From: an uncultured Christensenella sp.
GTDB taxonomy: Bacteria; Bacillota; Clostridia; Christensenellales; Borkfalkiaceae
Length of the DNA stretch: 64,000 nucleotides
Reading direction: 5' to 3'
Assembly (NCBI GenBank): GCA_910578145.1
Contig: CAJTPJ010000004.1
Location: 62,001-126,000 of the forward strand
The notes under the pieces are model-generated. The model saw only the letters and a list, made by a program, of their open reading frames with translations, had not been told where the DNA came from and searched no databases. Numbering within the stretch: the first letter of the stretch is position 1; every line of letters starts with the position of its first letter. A program made the position numbers and the translations under genes. Shown here one piece after another: positions 56,926 to 64,000 of the stretch.

Positions 56926-59900
56926 TTGCAAAAACAGAGCAATAAACCCGAGCGGGCAACCGCCGCCAATAAGAAAGGTTTAAACAAAAAACTTACGGCG
57001 ATTATAGCCGTTGCCGTTTCGGTCGTTTTGGTACTCGCAATAGTATTGCCCATAGTTCTTTTAGGCAATAAATGGTCTGCGTTTAAAACACCCGAACTAT
57101 CCCTTCCCACCGAAGAAAAGTACGCGCTGCGCAGATACGGCTACGACGAAATGCACGACGCGCAAACCACCATACGTTCGGACGTTATGAACGTGACCAA
57201 ACGCGGTTTGCCCAGAGCGGAAACTTCGCCGCTCACCAACGAATTTTCGCTTGTATACAACAAGTCGGAAAATAAATTGAGTGCCGAATATGGCATAGTT
57301 AACAGCACTTCCAACCTTGCCACCGCCTCTATTACCTTTAACGAAGACACCTATCCCGACCCCTATCACGGCAAGGGTACGCCCACGAACGCGTACGCCG
57401 CCGAAGCCGCCGCGGCAAACGTTTCCGTAGCCGATTATTTCAGCTATTACAAGTATATGTTTTTAACGCAGTCGCAACACCTCTCCAAGGAAGCGGCGCG
57501 CCGTGCCGAGGCTACCGCAAGCGATGAAGCGGGCGTTGACCCCGACTTTAAGGCTTGGCTTAAAAAACACCCCGCCGCAGATTTGCAGTACGGCGAAGTG
57601 AAGGGCACGGACAACGCGGTTGAAAAGGAAATTATATTAGACCCTTTGTACCGTTCGGAACACGTTACCGGGCTTTACCTGCCCGCGGGCGAGGCTATTA
57701 CAGTTAAAGTTGAGGGATTGAAAAAGGGTGAAAGGATTTCCGTAGTGCTCGGTTCGCAGGATACTCTTGCCTGGCGCGGAAATATCGAAACCAGCCCCGC
57801 GAACGCCGATATAGCGGAGCTTACCGGCGGCAGTTTTACTTCGGTTACTTATACCGACGCCACTTCGGACAATTTCTTTAAAAAAGCCGACCTTTTAACG
57901 GTTGCGGGCAAATTTTATAAGTACAACCAAGGCGACACCACGCAATTTTTACAAAACCAGTGGAAACGCCAAAACGCGCGCGCTCCCTTCCTTAGCGCGG
58001 TGTTTACGCTTACCGAAAACAAGACGTATACCATAGGCTCGGTTTACGGCGGACTTATCCAAATAAATATGGGCAACTGCTACTCGGAAGTTAAAACGAC
58101 TTTTACGGGCGCGGTTGAAACGCCGCACTATATATTGGGGGTAACCTCTCCCGAATACTTTGACGAGTACCTGCGCCAAGCTCCCGGGATTATCGCCGTT
58201 ATGGACACGGAAAACGGTCAGCTTATAGGTCCTACGGGCGAGCAGGGCACCACCTCTTATATGCGACAGATAAAGACTGAAGAGGTTGACAAATTAGCTA
58301 CGCTGTGGCACTCGTTCTTTACCGTAAACGAATCGTTTACGGGCGGCATATACAACAGATTTAACAAAGTTATGTTTGATTGGCACGTGCCCGCGGGCGC
58401 GGCGGTTGCGTTGGGCGGACACACTTACGCCTGCCCCACCAGCTGGTACAACGGGTCGATGAACTACCGCGGCTTGCTTAGGGGCGGCACCTGGGGCGTG
58501 TTGCACGAGATAGGGCACAACCACGGCGCGGCTTACGGCTCTATTTGGGGCTTTGGCACCAGCCGCGAAGGCGAGGTTAGAAACAACGCTTTAACACTGC
58601 TTTCATACATAATATCCTGCGATATCGGCACGACTATACGAAGCGGCGGAAGCGCCGAACACGGCGGATACGCCAACCCCTACACCGTTTTAACGGAAAC
58701 GCTTAGATATAAAAACAGAGAGGGCGATTTCGACGACGGCTTTTACGGCTACTTTGCCTGCCTTGGAATGTATGCGAATATAATGCACTCTTTCGGGGCG
58801 GATAAATATTACGAGCTTTTGTATACTTACAAGGACAATCCCGAATACGTTACAAAACGCAGCGGCGATTCCAAAAATATATACAAGCGCGCGGACTTTG
58901 CATACCGTTGCTCGCTTGTGTACGGAATGAATTTTATAAAGTACTTCAACACTTTCTATTGCGCTAATATACCCGAAGATTACTTCACCGAAGAACAGCT
59001 TTCGTTTATGAAAGCGTTGCCCAACTACGAACCCGTTTCCAACTTTTACGCGGGAACTATAGACGGGGTTAAAACCGCGGGCGATTACGAAGTGGCGTAC
59101 GGAAACGATTTAACGCTGGATTTGCTGGGCAAAACCATATCCTCGTTAGATACCGAGGACGGCAAGGGTTTTGAGATTATAGCCGTGGGCAAACCCACGC
59201 ACGGCAAACTTACCGAGCTTGGCGAAGGCAAATGGACGTACTCGTTCAACCCCAAATATACGGGAGCTTTGGACGAATTCGACTTTTCAATAAAACTTTC
59301 CGACGGCGTTATTCATACCTTTACCGTAACTCTGCGCATCAGCTATAACGGTTTAAAAATAGATACCTATAAAAATATAACGGGCAGAAATTGGGACGCG
59401 ATAACCGCGGAATTAGAAACTAAACTCCCCGACGAAACCGCCTCCGCTACCGGCACTTACATATCAAATTACAACACGGCAAAGGGCGAGTGGGACGCTA
59501 AAATAGGAAAATATTATTGGCGCGCGCCCAAGAGCGGCAACGTGCGCATTTCCGCAATTTGCGACGATTGGATAAGGTTTTATTTCGGCGACAGTTTTGA
59601 AACGCTTGAACCGATAGGACAAATCGACACCTATACCTCCGTTTACAAGGACTACGGCGAACCCAAAGCCGTTGAAGAGGGCAAGTATTACGCTATACAA
59701 ATAGTAAACGTAAACGGCGGCGGCAAAGGTTCTGCGGCGGTTGCGTTTAAATACGACGGGGACGAAAGTTACGCCCTGCCCGCAAATACCGACGTTTACC
59801 ACCCCGACATTCCGCTTGGCAAGCAGGTGGAAAGCTACGTTTTCGAGCCCGATTACCTTATTTCAAAGAAAGACAGCATAAAACTTTCCACTACGGGCAC

Positions 59901-61158
59901 GGATAAGAGCGAATGGACGGTTTTGAAAGCGCCTACGAACGTAGTCGGCGGACAATTTTACGAAGAAAGTATGACCGACGAAACCACGGGCGAAGTTACC
60001 AATTTTACGGTAGATAAATGGACGTGGCTTATCGACGGGCAGGCGGGTACGGTTTTGCACACGACGTACGGCGGCAAAGACCCTAAAATTACCCCCGAAA
60101 ACCCGCACGAATTTATAATTGACACGGCGCGGAAGCAATTTTTCAACTTCTTTACCGTAACTACCAGAAACAACGTAAACTCGTATATAACCGACTGCGA
60201 ACTGCAAATTTCAGACAGTCCCGACGGCGGCTGGAAAACGGTTATGGAAGGCACGCGCGAAATGTACAAAGGCACTTCGCTTACTATGAAATTCCCGCAA
60301 GTGGAAGGCAGGTATTTACGGCTTTTGGTAAAGGGCACCACGGGCGGAAACTTCTCCGTACTTGCCGAACTCGACGCGGGCATACAGTCCACTATCCAGC
60401 GCATACTCCCCCCCACTAGCTCGCTGTTATTCACCACTAAAGCGTGGGTTAACTCGGCTACCGTAAGCACCGAACCCAACGGTTATATAATAGCCCAAAA
60501 GAAAAACGCGAAAGTCGTTATAAAATTCCACGGCGAAAGCGTGGCGCTGTATGCGGCTACGGGCGCGGGCTACGGCAAAATTGATATAAAAATAGACGGC
60601 AAACTGATAACCACCGTTGATTTAAACAGCAACGTTGAAGAAGCAAGAAAACTTATCCTCAACGAGGAAAGTCTTAAAGATAAGGAGCACACCGTGGAAA
60701 TTATAACCAAATCCGCAGATAAAGTAATGTTAAACTTAATTGGCATACCTTACTCGGCAGACCTTATAAACGCACCCAATATTTACCTTGAACGCGGGCT
60801 TACGATAGCTTTGGTCGTGTTTATACTTTTGTTTGCTGCGCTTGTGGCGTTTGGCGTTTGCCTGTTGCTTTTACCCAATTTCAGAAACAAAGTTTTCGGC
60901 AATAAGTTTGTGGAAAAGTTGGATAACCGCGAGAAAAAGCCCAAAGCCGAAAAGAAACCCAAACCCGAAAAACCTAAGGCGGGAAAGAAGCCCGAACCCG
61001 TAAAAACGGAGAAGCCTGCCGAAGTGAAAAAGACCGAAGCGGCTAAACCCGAAAAACCGACTGAACAAGCAAAAAAACCCGCCGCCAAAAAACCTGCGGC
61101 AAAAGAAAAGCCTGCGGCAACCAAACCCGCGGCAGATAAATCCAAACCCAAGAAATAG
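56926..61158 (+). CDS. Very large membrane-anchored M60/enhancin-like metallopeptidase
   Basis: About 1410 aa. The start is TTG at 56926, 7 nt after AAGGAG. N-terminal signal anchor (KLTAIIAVAVSVVLVLAIVL). Zinc motif HEIGH (527-531) followed by Glu550 fits HExxH-x18-E of the M60-like gluzincins, which cut O-glycosylated mucins. Downstream: a beta-rich Ig/cadherin-like domain (about 700-820), a PA14-like sugar-binding region (about 830-950), an F5/8 discoidin-like domain (about 1000-1160), another beta domain, a second membrane helix (LTIALVVFILLFAALVAFGV, about 1290) and a cytoplasmic Lys/Pro/Ala tail of about 100 residues (KPKAEKKPKPEKPKAGKKPE). Host-mucin degradation at the cell surface is the likely role. 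Confidence 0.83.
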   Translation: MQKQSNKPERATAANKKGLNKKLTAIIAVAVSVVLVLAIVLPIVLLGNKWSAFKTPELSLPTEEKYALRRYGYDEMHDAQTTIRSDVMNVTKRGLPRAETSPLTNEFSLVYNKSENKLSAEYGIVNSTSNLATASITFNEDTYPDPYHGKGTPTNAYAAEAAAANVSVADYFSYYKYMFLTQSQHLSKEAARRAEATASDEAGVDPDFKAWLKKHPAADLQYGEVKGTDNAVEKEIILDPLYRSEHVTGLYLPAGEAITVKVEGLKKGERISVVLGSQDTLAWRGNIETSPANADIAELTGGSFTSVTYTDATSDNFFKKADLLTVAGKFYKYNQGDTTQFLQNQWKRQNARAPFLSAVFTLTENKTYTIGSVYGGLIQINMGNCYSEVKTTFTGAVETPHYILGVTSPEYFDEYLRQAPGIIAVMDTENGQLIGPTGEQGTTSYMRQIKTEEVDKLATLWHSFFTVNESFTGGIYNRFNKVMFDWHVPAGAAVALGGHTYACPTSWYNGSMNYRGLLRGGTWGVLHEIGHNHGAAYGSIWGFGTSREGEVRNNALTLLSYIISCDIGTTIRSGGSAEHGGYANPYTVLTETLRYKNREGDFDDGFYGYFACLGMYANIMHSFGADKYYELLYTYKDNPEYVTKRSGDSKNIYKRADFAYRCSLVYGMNFIKYFNTFYCANIPEDYFTEEQLSFMKALPNYEPVSNFYAGTIDGVKTAGDYEVAYGNDLTLDLLGKTISSLDTEDGKGFEIIAVGKPTHGKLTELGEGKWTYSFNPKYTGALDEFDFSIKLSDGVIHTFTVTLRISYNGLKIDTYKNITGRNWDAITAELETKLPDETASATGTYISNYNTAKGEWDAKIGKYYWRAPKSGNVRISAICDDWIRFYFGDSFETLEPIGQIDTYTSVYKDYGEPKAVEEGKYYAIQIVNVNGGGKGSAAVAFKYDGDESYALPANTDVYHPDIPLGKQVESYVFEPDYLISKKDSIKLSTTGTDKSEWTVLKAPTNVVGGQFYEESMTDETTGEVTNFTVDKWTWLIDGQAGTVLHTTYGGKDPKITPENPHEFIIDTARKQFFNFFTVTTRNNVNSYITDCELQISDSPDGGWKTVMEGTREMYKGTSLTMKFPQVEGRYLRLLVKGTTGGNFSVLAELDAGIQSTIQRILPPTSSLLFTTKAWVNSATVSTEPNGYIIAQKKNAKVVIKFHGESVALYAATGAGYGKIDIKIDGKLITTVDLNSNVEEARKLILNEESLKDKEHTVEIITKSADKVMLNLIGIPYSADLINAPNIYLERGLTIALVVFILLFAALVAFGVCLLLLPNFRNKVFGNKFVEKLDNREKKPKAEKKPKPEKPKAGKKPEPVKTEKPAEVKKTEAAKPEKPTEQAKKPAAKKPAAKEKPAATKPAADKSKPKK

Positions 61159-61192
61159 AATATAGCCACCCGCTTAGCGGGTGGCTATATTC
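61158..61192 (+). terminator. Terminator of the M60-like gene
   Basis: A 16-base perfect stem GAATATAGCCACCCGC/GCGGGTGGCTATATTC with a three-base loop, starting in the stop codon; weak T-run (TATTT). Confidence 0.8.
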
Positions 61193-61202
61193 TATTTAAA
61201 AT

Positions 61203-61289
61203 TTATAGCGGTATTATAGCTAAAATAATGCTTAACACCATTACGAATACAAGCAAAATACATTTTCCGTTTACTTTTTTGTTTTTCAT
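61203..61289 (-). CDS. 28-aa small membrane peptide
   Basis: From the ATG at 61287-61289 with AAAGGAG upstream: MKNKKVNGKCILLVFVMVLS, then IILAIIPL and TAA. Basic start and one hydrophobic helix. The first five residues equal those of the gene just upstream (61358-61834), and it reads in the same direction. It could be a leader-like duplicate or a small membrane protein. Confidence 0.5.
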   Translation of the reverse strand: MKNKKVNGKCILLVFVMVLSIILAIIPL

Positions 61290-61357
61290 ACATATTCTCC
61301 TTTAAAATAATTTTTTAGAAATTAAACGTATTGTTTTCGACATTGCGCCACAAAAAA

Positions 61358-61834
61358 CTACATAAAAACTATCAGTACGTAAAGTTCTGATTTTTCAGGA
61401 TAATAAATCATATTTAAAAAATTTGACGATACGGGCGCGGTTATACACTTCCATAGATACTCCGTTTCCCAATCGTGAACGTATTCATTGGGCATTTCAT
61501 CGCTTGAATTTTTGATAAGAAAATTAAACCATTTATCATATTCGCTTTCAAAAAATTTATCGCGTTGCACAGACAAATTATATTCAACGGGCTCTTTTTC
61601 AAGTTTGATTACGTAAAATACTTCGCCGTCGCCGGGGAAACCCATTTCACTTGCCGTATAAAGTAGCTCGGCATTTTCAGGCAAAATTACGCCCCAATCG
61701 TCTTTAAGTCGTTTAGCAACGTCTGTTATGGTGGTTTTATTAAAAAATGAACAACTAAAACCCGCAGTAATCACGGTACAAATTAACGCCGTCAAAACTG
61801 CAGCTATAACAAGCACAACTTTTTTGTTTTTCAT
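61358..61834 (-). CDS. Hypothetical exported protein
   Basis: A 158-aa protein. N-terminal MKNKKVVLVIAAVLTALICT then VITAGFSCSF: a signal peptide or anchor with a Cys that could be a lipobox (AGFSC). The rest is a soluble, aromatic-rich domain (FPGDGEVFYVIKLEKEPVEY, EYDKWFNFLIKNSSDEMPNE). No family is recognised. It is AT-rich and lies beside cassette 3. Confidence 0.65.
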   Translation of the reverse strand: MKNKKVVLVIAAVLTALICTVITAGFSCSFFNKTTITDVAKRLKDDWGVILPENAELLYTASEMGFPGDGEVFYVIKLEKEPVEYNLSVQRDKFFESEYDKWFNFLIKNSSDEMPNEYVHDWETEYLWKCITAPVSSNFLNMIYYPEKSELYVLIVFM

Positions 61835-61988
61835 ATATACCTCACGAATAAAAGCGTATTTAATCGACGGAAATTATAACACCGTCTATTAAAAAAGTAA
61901 ATCGTTTACAACTAAGTGCAAATATTTTTAAATAATTTAAAAGCGGTGTAACAAATGCGCACTTTCCATAAGTAATTACCTGCAAAAA

Positions 61989-62016
61989 TAATCCATCGGA
62001 CAAAAGTCCGAGGGAT
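61989..62016 (-). terminator. Terminator-like hairpin after the minus-strand XRE gene
   Basis: ATCCCTCGGAC/GTCCGATGGAT with a TTTTT tract on the minus strand, in the place where cassettes 1 and 2 have their AAAGCTCTCG hairpin. Confidence 0.7.
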
Positions 62017-62017
62017 A

Positions 62018-62221
62018 TTAATTTTCTAAACCCATTAAGTAATCAATAGTAACACCAAAATATTCGGCAAGCATAACGAGTTGAGTACCTTTTACGTCTG
62101 CTTGGCAATTTTCCCAACGACAAAGAGATGACGAACTTATTTTAACTTCCTTAGCCAGCCCCTGAATCGACAACCCCTTTTCTTGTCTTAATTCTTTTAA
62201 TCTTTCCGCAAATTTTTCCAT
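62018..62221 (-). CDS. Small XRE-family regulator (cassette 3)
   Basis: A 67-aa helix-turn-helix protein: RLKELRQEKGLSIQGLAKEV, KISSSSLCRWENCQADVKGT and the ending FGVTIDYLMGLEN. AAGGGGGG ribosome binding site. Its promoter -10 overlaps the palindrome TATCCC-6-GGGATA shared with the divergent gene, so it probably represses both. Confidence 0.85.
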   Translation of the reverse strand: MEKFAERLKELRQEKGLSIQGLAKEVKISSSSLCRWENCQADVKGTQLVMLAEYFGVTIDYLMGLEN

Positions 62222-62246
62222 AATGCCCCCCTTGGTTTACACATTA

Positions 62247-62264
62247 TATCCCAAAATAGGGATA
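62247..62264. promoter_or_regulatory. Operator palindrome between the divergent XRE genes
   Basis: TATCCC (62247-62252), six-base spacer, GGGATA (62259-62264), centred in a 47-bp divergent gap and overlapping a minus-strand TATAAT. Confidence 0.6.
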
Positions 62265-62268
62265 AAGT

Positions 62269-62472
62269 ATGAAAAATGAGTTTAAGAAAGAGATAATCGA
62301 GAAATATTTAAAAGCAAACAAAATTTCAAAAACCGAATTCTGCAAGCTATGCGGTATAAGTCTTTGTACGTTAGGAAAAATAATGAATAATAAAAACTAT
62401 AGGTTAAAAGCTCTTTTTAAAATAGCAAAAGTGTTAAAAACACAAATTTATCAAATGTTCAGCGAAGATTAA
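62269..62472 (+). CDS. Small helix-turn-helix protein (cassette 3)
   Basis: A 67-aa protein: EIIEKYLKANKISKTEFCKL, CGISLCTLGKIMNNKNYRLK and KVLKTQIYQMFSED. It has the XRE/Cro layout with an unusual Cys pair in the helix-turn-helix. No clear Shine-Dalgarno sequence (GGGATAAAG). It is divergent from the other XRE gene; a CI/Cro-like switch is possible. Confidence 0.75.
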   Translation: MKNEFKKEIIEKYLKANKISKTEFCKLCGISLCTLGKIMNNKNYRLKALFKIAKVLKTQIYQMFSED

Positions 62473-62623
62473 ATAATTATATCTCTATGTTCCTATTTTA
62501 CAAAACTACAAATAGCCTAATTAATTCAAAAAACGCAAGCAAGAAAAAAGACGCAAATTTGCGTCTTTTTTTATTTATAACCATAACTTACGTATAAATA
62601 ATCCATATAGGGACTACGTTAAT
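62473..62623 (-). repeat. Left cassette repeat, diverged copy A3
   Basis: About 150 bp with the same order of parts as A1 and A2: left end TTAACGTAGTCCC, a hairpin (GACGCAAATTTGCGTC in place of GGCGTGGC/GCCACGCC), then AATTAGGCTATTTGTAG and ATAGAGATAT on the minus strand. The sequence of the second hairpin changed but its pairing is kept. Confidence 0.55.
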
Positions 62624-62639
62624 GCTACGCCGCTTTTCT

Positions 62640-63653
62640 TTATTTATTGTAACCGTTAGGGTTTTTAGACTGCCAATTCCAAAGCGAAGCGCACATATCG
62701 TCCAAATTGAGCTTTGCTTCCCAGCCGAGTTCCTGCTTTGCCTTGTTTGCGTTTGCGTAACAAGCCGCGATATCGCCCGCGCGACGGGGTTTTATAGAAT
62801 AAGGCAACTCCCTGCCGCACGCTTTATCGAAAGCGTGAATAACGTCAAGCACGCTGTAACCTACGCCCGTGCCTAAATTATATACGAACACGCCGCTGTT
62901 TTCAATTTTTTCTATTGCCGCAACGTGCCCCTTTGCAAGGTCTACAACGTGGATATAATCGCGCACGCCCGTGCCGTCGTGGGTGTTGTAATCGTTGCCG
63001 AAAACCCCTACTTCGGCAAGTTCGCCAATGGCAACCTTTGCGATATACGGCGTAAGGTTGTTGGGTATGCCTTTGGGGTCTTCGCCGATAAGCCCGCTTT
63101 CGTGCGCGCCGACGGGATTGAAATAGCGGAGTAAAACCACCGTCCATTCCCCGTCCGCCTTATGCACGTCGCTAAGCATAATTTCCTGAAAATACTTGCT
63201 GGTGCCGTAAGGGTTGGTGGTGCCGCCCGTTTTGCAATCTTCGGTAAGCGGCAAAACCTCGGGGTCGCCGTAAACGGTTGCCGACGACGAAAAAACTATT
63301 TTCTTGCAGCCGTGCTTTTTCATTACGTTTAAAAGCGTTAGCGTACCGTTTAAATTGTTGTCGTAATATTCAACGGGCATTGCACAGCTTTCGCCCACGG
63401 CTTTCAAGCCCGCGAAATGAATTACCCATTCTATTTCGTTGTCGTTAAAAATTTTTTCCATAGCCGCGGAATTTCTTACGTCCGCGTTATAAAATTTAAG
63501 TTTTTTGCCCGTGATTTTTACCACACGGTTTAAACTTTCCTTAGACGAGTTGCTTAGGTTATCCACCACTACCACTTCGTATCCTTTTTCCAGCAGTTCA
63601 ACGCAGGTATGCGAACCGATATAGCCCGCGCCGCCCGTAACCAAAATTGTCAT
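62640..63653 (-). CDS. galE: UDP-glucose 4-epimerase
   Basis: A 337-aa short-chain dehydrogenase family enzyme that interconverts UDP-galactose and UDP-glucose (Leloir pathway and cell-envelope sugars). NAD motif GGAGYIG, SSATVYGDPEVLPLTED, and the catalytic YGTSK (Tyr and Lys). GGAGG ribosome binding site. It goes with the GH2 enzyme in galactose use. Confidence 0.96.
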   Translation of the reverse strand: MTILVTGGAGYIGSHTCVELLEKGYEVVVVDNLSNSSKESLNRVVKITGKKLKFYNADVRNSAAMEKIFNDNEIEWVIHFAGLKAVGESCAMPVEYYDNNLNGTLTLLNVMKKHGCKKIVFSSSATVYGDPEVLPLTEDCKTGGTTNPYGTSKYFQEIMLSDVHKADGEWTVVLLRYFNPVGAHESGLIGEDPKGIPNNLTPYIAKVAIGELAEVGVFGNDYNTHDGTGVRDYIHVVDLAKGHVAAIEKIENSGVFVYNLGTGVGYSVLDVIHAFDKACGRELPYSIKPRRAGDIAACYANANKAKQELGWEAKLNLDDMCASLWNWQSKNPNGYNK

Positions 63654-63673
63654 ATAAAACCTCCGTTAAATTA

Positions 63674-63702
63674 ATAATACACCAACGACGGAAAAAATGC
63701 AA
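63674..63702 (-). promoter_or_regulatory. Sigma-A promoter of galE
   Basis: Minus strand: TTGCAT (63697-63702), 17-bp spacer, TATTAT (63674-63679). It nearly abuts the divergent promoter at 63712-63740. Confidence 0.7.
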
Positions 63703-63711
63703 CGAATACCA

Positions 63712-63740
63712 TTGAAAAATACGCGTACTTTTGTTATAAT
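63712..63740 (+). promoter_or_regulatory. Sigma-A promoter of the downstream partial gene
   Basis: TTGAAA (63712-63717), 17-bp spacer, TATAAT (63735-63740), followed by AAGGAG before the ATG at 63769. Confidence 0.85.
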
Positions 63741-63768
63741 GAATTTATAAACTTTAAGGAGACGAAAA

Positions 63769-64000
63769 ATGAAGTCTTTAACGGCGCTTGCTGACGTGTT
63801 TTTCGATAATTTGCGTTTAACCGACGCGGGCGACCCCGTGCGTGCGGAAAGTGATAAGGTATGTTTCAGAAAATCGCTTGAACGCTTTCTTTCAAGCGGC
63901 AGCAAAGAGGACGCTTTTGTAGTTTATTTCTGTTTCAGCGAAATTTTTAAGCTGTTTGGCGAGGGCTACGATAATACCCAGAAGTTGCTGGAAATGCTTT
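63769..64000 (+). CDS. Hypothetical protein, N-terminal part (partial)
   Basis: The ATG at 63769-63771 has AAGGAG 6 nt upstream. The visible 77 residues begin MKSLTALADVFFDNLRLTDA and include RKSLERFLSSGSKEDAFVVY and IFKLFGEGYDNTQKLLEML. The end is beyond the window. It looks like a soluble helical protein; I do not recognise a family. Confidence 0.75.
   Translation, partial: MKSLTALADVFFDNLRLTDAGDPVRAESDKVCFRKSLERFLSSGSKEDAFVVYFCFSEIFKLFGEGYDNTQKLLEML

Larger units (their letters stand above)
61953..62623 (-). mobile_element. Terminator-loop cassette 3 (XRE gene pair), diverged
   Basis: The right-end motif AAAGTGCGC on the minus strand (61957-61965) with TTACTTATGGAA corresponds to AAGTGCGC after TTCCCTATGGGAA in cassette 2. 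The left end (62623-62598) reads TTAACGTAGTCCCTATATGG, comparable to TTACCGTAATTCCCACAGGG. Inside are a hairpin AAGACGCAAATTTGCGTCTT where the other copies have their second hairpin, and ACTACAAATAGCCTAATT matching the third. It lies after galE and in its direction. It is older or more degraded than cassettes 1 and 2. Confidence 0.55.
61938..62646 (-). terminator. Split intrinsic terminator of galE flanking cassette 3
   Basis: The minus-strand arm AAAGAAAAGCGGCGTAGC begins at the galE stop (62646-62624). The complementary arm GTTACACCGCTTTTAAATTA is at 61933-61952. The core CCGCTTTT/AAAAGCGG matches exactly, and TAC/GTA extends it. As in the other two cassettes the arms enclose the element. 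Confidence 0.6.

Noticed and set aside
1..64000. tRNA, rRNA, CRISPR arrays, replication origin
   Set aside because: I found no cloverleaf with a CCA-ready acceptor stem, no rRNA segment, no regularly spaced repeats and no DnaA-box cluster.

Overview
The window reads as a chromosomal segment of a low-to-moderate GC Bacillota, most likely an uncultured gut Clostridia lineage. The evidence is a full S10-spc-alpha ribosomal superoperon with adk, map and a KOW protein between secY and infA, AAGGAG-type ribosome binding sites, sigma-A promoters with almost invariant 17-bp spacers, zinc-ribbon forms of L31, L33, L36, S14 and S4, and an L27 with a cleavable N-terminal extension. Christensenellales is my guess for the order; that is inference. 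TGA, TAA and TAG all act as stops. I saw no tRNA, rRNA, CRISPR array, integrase or transposase.

Layout. 1-3457 (minus): a partial DtxR-like regulator, prfA, a DUF1385-PrmC fusion and rpmE. 3594-6595 (plus): a degenerate zinc-type dehydrogenase, cardiolipin synthase and a YfcE-like phosphodiesterase. 6609-7757: a repeat-bounded cassette with a rhomboid protease. 7779-8352: two small membrane proteins. 8433-24736 (minus): rpsJ through rplQ, complete, with a second promoter in front of rpsM. 25219-34000 (minus): GH2 glycosidase, EF-G paralogue, two COG0523 GTPases with a DUF2188 membrane protein, and a cyclophilin-like lipoprotein. 34069-40070 (minus): rpmG-secE-nusG-rplK-rplA and rplJ-rplL, separated by a second cassette carrying a MATE exporter and a PadR regulator. 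40197-46505: SecB-like chaperone, RNase G/E, an AT-rich XRE insert, rplU-rpmA, GNAT and an AEC transporter. 46512-61834: a frameshifted NERD protein, an XRE regulator, GH105, a YhaN/YhaO-like pair with malic enzyme, GH3 plus a GtrA-like protein, and a very large M60-like mucin-type peptidase. 61953-62623: a third, more diverged cassette with two XRE-type genes. 62640-64000: galE and a truncated unknown gene.

The most interesting signal is a family of dispersed cassettes. Three elements (6609-7757, 35365-37803, 61953-62623) share conserved left and right ends. Two of them have a near-identical roughly 215-bp left repeat that contains hairpins and a sigma-A promoter, and a roughly 115-bp right repeat with a terminator hairpin. 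Each element lies directly downstream of a host gene (yfcE, rplA, galE) in the same direction as that gene. In each case the flanks just outside the element are complementary halves of what looks like one intrinsic terminator, so the element appears to sit in the loop of the host gene's terminator. A fourth left-end copy follows the EF-G paralogue at about 28 kb. The cargo is AT-rich and differs every time: rhomboid, MATE plus PadR, XRE pair. No mobilising enzyme is encoded in the elements. This looks like a non-autonomous, terminator-targeting gene-cassette system.

Other structure worth attention: leader attenuators in front of rpsJ and rplJ, an L1-type operator before rplK, an L21 leader, a G-rich hairpin before rplC, lysine/alanine/proline tails on L5, L24, L21 and two membrane proteins, and an L27 cleavage extension without the usual adjacent prp gene. 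The metabolic genes (GH2, GH3, GH105, galE, M60) fit a saprophytic or mucin/plant-glycan-using gut anaerobe.
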